From NCBI GenBank assembly GCA_905216195.1, contig CAJMSX010000037.1, positions 1 to 37,835 on the forward strand: a DNA stretch of 37,835 nt. The letters are read 5' to 3'. Shown piece after piece: positions 32,167-37,835 of the stretch; position 1 is the first letter of the stretch; every line of letters starts with the position of its first letter. Origin of the DNA: an uncultured bacterium. Lineage in GTDB: Bacteria > Bacteroidota > Bacteroidia > Bacteroidales > Marinifilaceae. The notes beneath the pieces are model-generated. The model saw only the letters and a program-made list of their open reading frames with translations. It had not been told where the DNA came from and did not search any database. Both the position numbers and the translations under genes were made by a program.

Positions 32167-33315
32167 ATGCGAGGAAGGGTATTTGTTTTATTTTTAATTA
32201 TTTATTGGGGTATAACAGAAAGCGGGAGTGCGCAGGGGTTTGTAAAATCCGCAGAAAATAATTTCGAGTGGAGGGTGATCGGACGGGTGCTGTTTGACGG
32301 CGGAATTTTTCAGAGTGATTCGACGAAATTAGGAAATGGGGTGGTCATAAATGATGTCCGTTTAGGGACTGTGGTGCGTTTCTTAGAAAATTGGCAGGGG
32401 CGTATCGAAGTAGGTTATAATGACAGTAAAGTTTCTCTAAAAGATATCTATGTCTCTTATCAACAAGGAAATCATCTGATTAAAGCCGGACATTATTTTG
32501 AATTATTCGGTATTGAAAACCGGGTAGCGACGACGGATTATAGAATGATGACGATGTCGGTCACCAATATGGCTTTCGGAGACAGACGGAAGCTGGGATT
32601 GAGTTATTGTTACGATAATCGGCCTGTTACCGTTTCGGCCGGTATTTTCAGCGATGGAGACATAGATAACGGCAAAGGGTTGGATGAAGGCTATACGCTA
32701 ACCGGAAAAGTAGTAGGCAGGCCGGTATATGATGCAGAGAAACTGGTACATCTGGGGCTGTCTGCCCGTTTTAGTGCTCATGACCGGGCAGAAAGAAAAG
32801 AATGGAAATATAAAGCGGGAATTCCTACACAGGTATTGAATAAGGATGTCAATCGTTTTATCGGTGCTACGGTAACGGAGATGATCAATCAATGGCGCGG
32901 AGGTGCTGATGTCATTCTTATATACCGGGGTGCTTATTTACAAAGTGAATGTCTGGTAGCTCATATTAACAGAGCCGGGAACAGAAATTACACCGGAAAA
33001 GGGGTTTATGTGCAATTGGGTTATTTAGTGTTCGGGAATCGTCAATATCGTTATCTGCAGTCGCAAGGATGGGTAAAGAATCCGGATCCCCGAAATCTGG
33101 AAATCTTGTTTCGCTACAATGTGACCGATCTGAATGACCGGAGTTGTGAAATTATGGGTGGAAAAGAGCAGGATCTTTCTTTAGGAATGAATTATTATTT
33201 AAATAAATACGTAACCCTCCGGTTAAATTACACCTATGTACAGACCGATAAGTATGCGGTGCATGGCCAGGAAGCGTTTCATTTCGTTCAGGGACGGTTA
33301 CAATTTAGTTTTTAA
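32167..33315 (+). CDS. OprP/OprO-like outer-membrane porin
   Basis: This 382-residue protein has a signal peptide (hydrophobic core then SAQ-G cleavage near residue 23) and a beta-barrel pattern of alternating residues ending in a C-terminal phenylalanine (QFSF). Segments such as GRVLFDGGIFQSDS, NDVRLGTVVRFLENWQGRIE and DIYVSYQQGNHLIKAGHYFE match phosphate-selective porin O/P family proteins. It would provide the outer-membrane path for anions. It lies between sulP and the DUF2059 gene with gaps of 25 and 15 bp, so they are one transcript. The specificity is not proved. Confidence 0.85.
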   Translation: MRGRVFVLFLIIYWGITESGSAQGFVKSAENNFEWRVIGRVLFDGGIFQSDSTKLGNGVVINDVRLGTVVRFLENWQGRIEVGYNDSKVSLKDIYVSYQQGNHLIKAGHYFELFGIENRVATTDYRMMTMSVTNMAFGDRRKLGLSYCYDNRPVTVSAGIFSDGDIDNGKGLDEGYTLTGKVVGRPVYDAEKLVHLGLSARFSAHDRAERKEWKYKAGIPTQVLNKDVNRFIGATVTEMINQWRGGADVILIYRGAYLQSECLVAHINRAGNRNYTGKGVYVQLGYLVFGNRQYRYLQSQGWVKNPDPRNLEILFRYNVTDLNDRSCEIMGGKEQDLSLGMNYYLNKYVTLRLNYTYVQTDKYAVHGQEAFHFVQGRLQFSF

Positions 33316-33330
33316 AACCATTGAAAAAAG

Positions 33331-33777
33331 ATGAAAAAATTAGTATGGTGTATCCTCCTTTCGTTTGTATTGGTGACGAGTACTCAAGCAACGGAAGAAA
33401 AAGATTACAAAACGGTGTTAACCGAGTTGATGTCCGTTTCCGGGAGTATGGAAACTTATAAGGTGTTGGTCCCTCGGATGCTTCAAATGCTGAGGCCGCA
33501 GTATGCTGCTGTTTCTGAAAAAGATTGGAGGGAGCTGGAAGAGGAATTGAATAAAACGGCTTATGATGAACTGGTCGAGATGTTGGTTCCTGTCTATCAA
33601 AAATACTTGACCGTAAAAGATTTGGAGGCGATTATCGCTTTTTACCAGACTCCGGCGGGAAAAAAATTCGGTAAAGCGGTTCCTCAAATTACTCAGGAAT
33701 GCATGCTGATCGGACAGCAATGGGGGATGCAATTGGGTGGTAAGATACAGGAAAAACTAAAGGCCCGCGGTTACTGA
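33331..33777 (+). CDS. DUF2059-domain periplasmic protein
   Basis: This 148-residue protein has a signal peptide (MKKLVWCILLSFVLVTSTQA) and an all-helical domain with the DUF2059 signature LTVKDLEAIIAFYQTPAGKKFGKAVPQIT (about residues 91-120), mostly conserved in the family. It has no lipobox, so it is probably soluble in the periplasm. Its function is unknown. Being third in the SulP-porin operon, 15 bp after the porin, suggests a supporting role in that envelope pathway, which is inference. A hairpin terminator follows. Confidence 0.85.
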   Translation: MKKLVWCILLSFVLVTSTQATEEKDYKTVLTELMSVSGSMETYKVLVPRMLQMLRPQYAAVSEKDWRELEEELNKTAYDELVEMLVPVYQKYLTVKDLEAIIAFYQTPAGKKFGKAVPQITQECMLIGQQWGMQLGGKIQEKLKARGY

Positions 33778-33787
33778 TTAAAGAGAG

Positions 33788-33809
33788 GAAGTCCGGAAGA
33801 GCGGACTTC
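33788..33809. terminator. Bidirectional terminator between the DUF2059 gene and topB
   Basis: GAAGTCCG (33788-33795) pairs with CGGACTTC (33802-33809) around a 6-nt loop, between two convergent genes. The T tract on the plus strand is weak (33818-33823 TGTCTTTTT region). Confidence 0.6.
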
Positions 33810-33810
33810 T

Positions 33811-35916
33811 TCAGGCGTCTTTTTCCAGGGAAACCCGATAGTCCGGGTCTAGTTTCAGTTTGGCGCTGAACCGGTTCCCCTCCTGATCCCGAAAGCCGGA
33901 TAATACAGAGGTTTTTCCTTTTTTTATCAAGGATTCTAGGGATTTGCGGGTTATTTTTTTCCCTTCTATTTCGAGAGGGATCAGAAAGTCGCAGGATTTC
34001 TTGTACAAAGAACAGCCCCAGGCGGTTTTCCCTTTGAGGATACGGCCGCTTTTGCATTTGGGGCATACCAGTTCGGGCGCCGGGTCGGTTTGGGCATCTC
34101 GAGCCGGGGTTAGCGGAGAAGGAGCAGCAGAATCGGGTTCCGCTGAGGCAATGGTTTTGGCTTGGGCATATTTCACCCGGTGTACGATTTCGTTTACCAT
34201 GGTTTTGAGTTCTTCCATAAAACCCTGGACATCGTAAGTACCTTGTTCGATCATCCGGAGTTTTTTTTCCCATTGTCCCGTTAGTTCTGCCGATTTCAGC
34301 AGATCATTCTGCAGAGTTTCTATCAATTCTATTCCGGTGGGAGTAGCCAGTAAACGTTTTTTTTCTTTACGGATATAGTGTCGCTTTTGCAAAGTTTCGA
34401 TGATACCTGCACGGGTAGAAGGCCGTCCAATGCCGTTTTCTTTCAGGAGATCGCGTAACTCTTCGTCTTCTACCTGCTTCCCCGCAGTTTCCATAGCTCT
34501 CAATAAATCCGCTTCGGTATAGTATTTGGGAGGCTGGGTTTCTTTTTCCTGAATTCCGGGAGTATGGGGACCGTGTTCTCCTTGGGTATAAACAGGCAAT
34601 ACGTTCTCTTCGCTCTGTTTGTTGTTTGCTGTCGGAAATACCACCCGCCATGCAGGCTCGAGTATCTGTTTCCCCGTTGCTTTGAAGGCCTCTTCTCCTA
34701 TTTTGGCCGTTACAGTGGTGTTGGCAATCTCACAATCAGGATAGAATACGGCGATAAAACGCCGGGCTACCAGGTCGTAAACCCGTTTTTCATCCGGGCT
34801 GAGATCATAAGAAAATACGCCGGTAGGGATAATGGCATGGTGATCCGTAATTTTTTTATCGTTGAAGACTTTAGCGGATTTCCGTATTTTATTCTCTTGC
34901 AATATGGGCTTGACAAGAGCCTCATAGGGTTTCAAACCTTTCAATATAGCGGGTACTTTAGCATATTGGTCGTTGGGTAGAAAGTTGGTATCCACCCGGG
35001 GATAAGTGGTCAGTTTTTTTTCATACAGGGACTGTATGATTTTTAATGTGGATTCTGCCGTCAGGGCATATTTCCGGTTACATTCTACTTGCAGTAAAGT
35101 CAGGTCAAACAGTTTCGGAGGATGTTCCATAGCTTTTTTGCGCTCCACACCTGTAATTTCCAGTTCTACAGACCGAATTTTTTCCAGTAAAGCCTCTGCT
35201 TCTTCTTTTTTATTAAAACGTCCGCGGAGACAGGAAAAAATTCCTCCCCGGTAGTCGGTTTTGATTTCCCAATAGATTTCGGGTATAAAATTTTCGATCG
35301 CTTTCTGGCGTTCCACTATTAAAGCCAGAGTGGGCGTCTGGACTCTGCCGATGGACAATACATTTTTTCCGTTGCCGTATTTGAGGGTATAGGCCCGGGT
35401 GGCATTCATCCCCAAAAGCCAATCTCCGATAGCCCGTGCGGAACCGGCGGCGTAAAGAGTATCGAAATCCCGGGAATCCATCAGGTGATCGAATCCTTCT
35501 TTTATGGCTTCTTCTGTTAAGGAGGATATCCACAGGCGTTTGACAGGAACTTTACATTTGGCTTTAGTCAGTACCCACCTTTGAATCAATTCCCCTTCTT
35601 GTCCGGCATCTCCGCAATTGATCACCATTTCTGCCTGGGATACCAATTCCTCGATTATAGTAAATTGTTTTTTAATGCCTTCGTCCTCGATCAATTTGAT
35701 CCTGAATTTAGAGGGAATCATAGGAAGCAAGCCCAGGTTCCAGGCTTTCCATTTTTCCGTATATTCGTTCGGTTCCTGAAGGCTGCAAAGATGCCCGAAG
35801 GTCCAGGTCACCCAATAACCGTTTCCTTCCAGATAACCGTTTTTGCGGGTACGGGCTCCCAATATATGGGCGATTTCTTTGGCCACACTCGGTTTTTCGG
35901 CTATACACATTTTCAT
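33811..35916 (-). CDS. topB: DNA topoisomerase III
   Basis: This 701-residue type IA topoisomerase relaxes and decatenates single-stranded regions of DNA. The Toprim domain begins CIAEKPSVAKEIAHILG and has CGDAGQEGELIQRW. The catalytic tyrosine is Tyr305 in KLTTYPRVDTNFLP, and GRVQTPTLALIVERQ precedes it at about 190-205. The C-terminus has a zinc-finger-like segment LVCPKCKSGRILKGKTAWGC and a basic domain, as in TopB rather than TopA. Length matches the family (about 650-720). It lies opposite the SulP operon. Confidence 0.95.
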   Translation of the reverse strand: MKMCIAEKPSVAKEIAHILGARTRKNGYLEGNGYWVTWTFGHLCSLQEPNEYTEKWKAWNLGLLPMIPSKFRIKLIEDEGIKKQFTIIEELVSQAEMVINCGDAGQEGELIQRWVLTKAKCKVPVKRLWISSLTEEAIKEGFDHLMDSRDFDTLYAAGSARAIGDWLLGMNATRAYTLKYGNGKNVLSIGRVQTPTLALIVERQKAIENFIPEIYWEIKTDYRGGIFSCLRGRFNKKEEAEALLEKIRSVELEITGVERKKAMEHPPKLFDLTLLQVECNRKYALTAESTLKIIQSLYEKKLTTYPRVDTNFLPNDQYAKVPAILKGLKPYEALVKPILQENKIRKSAKVFNDKKITDHHAIIPTGVFSYDLSPDEKRVYDLVARRFIAVFYPDCEIANTTVTAKIGEEAFKATGKQILEPAWRVVFPTANNKQSEENVLPVYTQGEHGPHTPGIQEKETQPPKYYTEADLLRAMETAGKQVEDEELRDLLKENGIGRPSTRAGIIETLQKRHYIRKEKKRLLATPTGIELIETLQNDLLKSAELTGQWEKKLRMIEQGTYDVQGFMEELKTMVNEIVHRVKYAQAKTIASAEPDSAAPSPLTPARDAQTDPAPELVCPKCKSGRILKGKTAWGCSLYKKSCDFLIPLEIEGKKITRKSLESLIKKGKTSVLSGFRDQEGNRFSAKLKLDPDYRVSLEKDA

Positions 35917-35942
35917 CTCGGAAAAGGAATTGGTTCGTTGTA

Positions 35943-35950
35943 CAAAGATA
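35943..35950 (-). promoter_or_regulatory. Promoter -7 box for topB
   Basis: On the minus strand this reads TATCTTTG, an exact TAnnTTTG match, 27 bp before the topB ATG at 35916. Confidence 0.65.
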
Positions 35951-36051
35951 AAACAAAAAGCTGAAAAACGCCGGAAGAAAAATCCGCAAGAAGCGGCGGG
36001 AAGCGAACTAATCGGGAAACGGTATCGTAAACCGAGGTAAATAGGAAAGGT

Positions 36052-36885
36052 ATGAAACCGAAGGATATAATTAAAAACCTGAAAGAGGCCGGAGTGCGGT
36101 CCATATGGGACGAAAAAGAAGAAAAATGGTTTTTTTCTGCTGTGGATGCGGTTTCGGTTTTTTCAGACAGCCGGCATCCCCGGAAGTATTGGAATGGGTT
36201 GAAAAAGAGATTGATTAAAGTCAATCCCGCTATCTTTGCCGTTTATAAGCGGGCAAAATTGCTTTCGGCCGACGGGAAATTACGATGGACGGATCTGGTG
36301 GATCTGAAACAGCTTTTTCGTTTTATTCTGGAATTGTCTTCTGATAAAGCGGAGTTACTGAAGGTTTGGTTAGCGGAGGCCGGTCAGGAAAGAGTGCGGG
36401 AGATCAACGATCCGGAGCGCAGTATGGACCGGGCGTTGGAAAATTGGAGGCGCATGGGAAGAAGTGATAAATGGATATTACAGCGCATGATGAGTCAGGA
36501 AACCCGGCATCGGCTTACTGAATATTGGGGAGAACACGGAATTGAAGAAAGTGAAGAATATCGTTTATTGACCAATATTGTCCATGAAGGATGGAGCCGT
36601 TTGACGGTAAAAGAACATAAAGAATTAAAAGGCCTGAAAAGTCAGAATTTACGGGACCATATGACTGAAGCCGAACTGATTTTTATGGCTTTGGCTGAAA
36701 TGTCGGCCCGGCAGATTGCCGAATGTCGTCAGGCTACGGGATATGAAGAAAATGTGTTTTCGGCAGAGAAAGGGGGACATATTGCCGGACATGCACGCAA
36801 AGAATTAGAAGAAAAAACCGGAAAAAATGTAATTACCGGTGAAAATTTTCTTCCTGCCGGGAAAAAAACGTCCGGGAAAAAATGA
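36052..36885 (+). CDS. BRO-N domain / DinD-like protein
   Basis: This 277-residue protein starts with a BRO-N-type DNA-binding domain, visible as RSIWDEKEEKWFFSAVDAVSVFSDSRHPRKYWNGLKKR (about residues 16-53) and the following LRWTDLVDLKQLFRFI. The C-terminal half resembles DinD-type proteins, with a segment LKGLKSQNLRDHMTEAELIFMALAEMSARQI. BRO-N domains occur in phage antirepressors and in chromosomal damage-inducible proteins. No other phage gene is present, so a phage origin is not supported. The C-terminal tail is lysine- and glycine-rich. The gene has no exact -7 box. Confidence 0.75.
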   Translation: MKPKDIIKNLKEAGVRSIWDEKEEKWFFSAVDAVSVFSDSRHPRKYWNGLKKRLIKVNPAIFAVYKRAKLLSADGKLRWTDLVDLKQLFRFILELSSDKAELLKVWLAEAGQERVREINDPERSMDRALENWRRMGRSDKWILQRMMSQETRHRLTEYWGEHGIEESEEYRLLTNIVHEGWSRLTVKEHKELKGLKSQNLRDHMTEAELIFMALAEMSARQIAECRQATGYEENVFSAEKGGHIAGHARKELEEKTGKNVITGENFLPAGKKTSGKK

Positions 36886-36891
36886 TTTCCC
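36874..36891 (+). terminator. Hairpin over the end of the BRO-N/DinD-like gene
   Basis: GGGAAA (36874-36879) pairs with TTTCCC (36886-36891), spanning the stop codon, and a pyrimidine-rich tract with CCTTTTTTT follows at 36903-36910. It may terminate this gene before the convergent kinase-like gene. Confidence 0.35.
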
Positions 36892-36946
36892 TTACTCCCT
36901 CTCCTTTTTTTCTTTCTGGTAAGCCGTTTCTTTCCGGAACAGCCGA

Positions 36947-37567
36947 CTAGTGCCGATGCCTTTTTTCTACGAACGTTTTGATAAAATCGACGATCTCGTC
37001 CGTATCCGCGACTGAAGAATCGATGCAGAGATGATAGGAAGCGGCAGCTCCCCACGTCTTGTCGGTGTAATAGTTGTAATAAGTAGCCCGGGTTTTATCG
37101 GCTTTACGGATGACTTCCAGAGCTTCTTTTTCTGACATCGGATTTTGACGGAGGATACGGGCTATGCGGCTTTCCTGAGAAGCGTGAATGAAAATATTCG
37201 TACAGCTTTTTTCTTCGCTTAAAATGTAATCGGCGCATCTTCCCACAATAACACAGGATTTTTCCGAGGCAATTTTCCGGATTACGTCGGATTGTACTCT
37301 GAAAAGAGTAGCATCGGTAAAATAATCTCCCGGTTGAAAGATAACCCCGTTCATAGAAAAACCCATCGCGAAAGCCTGTAAAAGACTGACAGAGGTTTTC
37401 TCGTCGGCTTTTTCGAAAAGTTCGGTACAGAGTCCGCTTTCTTTAGCGGCCAATTGCAGGAGTTCTTTGTCGTAGTAATCGATGTGGAGACGGGCCGCTA
37501 ATTTTTTCCCGATTTCCCGGCCTCCGCTGCCAAACTGTCTTCCGAGGGTAATGATCGTTTTTTCCAT
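36947..37567 (-). CDS. Cytidylate-kinase-like P-loop protein
   Basis: From the ATG at 37565-37567 this is a 206-residue protein starting MEKTIITLGRQFGSGGREIGKKLA. It has a Walker A variant GRQFGSGGREIGKKLA and the segment SCVIVGRCADYIL, matching the cytidylate kinase-like group (AAA_26) of small nucleoside-monophosphate-kinase-fold proteins. The real substrate and activity are unknown; these are not the housekeeping Cmk. An in-frame ATG at 37675 would add 36 residues of hydrophobic, A/T-rich sequence typical of non-coding DNA and is rejected. A -7-like TATTATTG, one base off consensus, lies at 37588-37595 on this strand. Confidence 0.8.
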   Translation of the reverse strand: MEKTIITLGRQFGSGGREIGKKLAARLHIDYYDKELLQLAAKESGLCTELFEKADEKTSVSLLQAFAMGFSMNGVIFQPGDYFTDATLFRVQSDVIRKIASEKSCVIVGRCADYILSEEKSCTNIFIHASQESRIARILRQNPMSEKEALEVIRKADKTRATYYNYYTDKTWGAAASYHLCIDSSVADTDEIVDFIKTFVEKRHRH

Positions 37568-37769
37568 AACAGAGAATTTATAATATGCAATAATAATAAA
37601 AAAACGGATAAAAACGATGTTTAATTTCATCGTTCTGAACAGGTATAGAAATTTGAGGAAAAAATGCAGCTCCAAAAAGTTTCCGTGTCTTTCTTTGCCT
37701 TACTTAATGTTTACTTAGTTTTTTTATTAATCTAAAAAGGGGTGGGGTCGTAAGATTGATAAAAAAGCT

Positions 37770-37835
37770 ATGTGGCAGGAATTAAGTGATTTGAGAAGAT
37801 CGTTTATCGAAGAAAGAAAATGGTGGAACGAGAAA
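37770..37835 (+). CDS. Possible start of a gene running off the right edge
   Basis: An ATG at 37770-37772 opens 22 codons to the window end, coding MWQELSDLRRSFIEERKWWN and continuing. The peptide is hydrophilic and coding-like but too short to assign. The gap from the kinase-like gene holds no exact plus-strand -7 box. It could equally be chance. Confidence 0.3.
   Translation, partial: MWQELSDLRRSFIEERKWWNEK

Noticed and set aside
36052..36885. BRO-N gene as evidence of a prophage
   Set aside because: No integrase, structural or lysis gene or attachment repeat is present around it.
1..37835. tRNA, rRNA, CRISPR array or insertion sequence
   Set aside because: None seen by reading the intergenic gaps on both strands; a dedicated scan was not possible here.

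Overview
The window looks like a chromosomal segment of a Bacteroidota bacterium, most likely order Bacteroidales. The evidence is a SusD/RagB-type C-terminus at the left edge, repeated exact copies of the Bacteroidota -7 promoter element TAnnTTTG upstream of genes, few Shine-Dalgarno sequences, and typical Bacteroidales families (DUF3810, tandem PepSY-like lipoprotein, 6-bladed beta-propeller lipoprotein, MutA/MutB). The mutAB pair and moderate GC would fit an Odoribacteraceae-like gut organism, but the genus is a guess. Most of the window is ordinary core genome; I see no prophage, insertion sequence, CRISPR array, tRNA or rRNA.

Layout. 1-1260: the end of a SusD-like gene, a terminator, and a decayed sensor kinase with two nonsense codons in one frame, probably the lost regulator of a glycan-utilisation locus. 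1313-6040 (minus): purN, dnaE and trxA. 6211-8475 (plus): acpP, fabF and rnc, divergent from purN. 8550-10593 (minus): efp, then tsaB and a tsaC/Sua5-type gene, which supply two steps of tRNA t6A synthesis. 10806-15874: an AGCS-type sodium:amino-acid symporter with an unusual large loop insertion, meso-diaminopimelate dehydrogenase (minus), a YfcC-family carrier and a DnaQ-like exonuclease. 15858-21591: a WG-repeat lipoprotein (minus), a HAD phosphatase/mutase, a DUF3810 membrane protein with an HExxH motif (minus), a tandem PepSY-like lipoprotein and a beta-propeller lipoprotein. 21707-25825: mutA-mutB, both subunits of methylmalonyl-CoA mutase, with a hairpin between them. 25890-28719 (minus): an LUD-domain protein, an MFS exporter and a pirin. 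29050-30330: a stand-alone radical SAM/SPASM protein. 30465-33777: a tight operon of SulP anion transporter, OprP-like porin and DUF2059 protein. 33811-37567: topB (minus), a BRO-N/DinD-like protein, and a cytidylate-kinase-like protein (minus), followed by a possible gene start running off the right edge.

How the parts work together. Most clusters are small and self-contained: fatty-acid synthesis with rnc, translation quality (efp, tsaB, tsaC), succinate/propionate metabolism (mutAB), and an envelope-spanning anion uptake operon. Exact -7 elements downstream of the first possible start codon correct the starts of efp, the exonuclease, the AGCS symporter, the LUD gene and sulP. The least explained items are the orphan radical SAM/SPASM enzyme, the SulP-porin-DUF2059 operon, the DUF3810 putative metallopeptidase, and the sensor-kinase pseudogene. 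I found no convincing undescribed multi-gene system.
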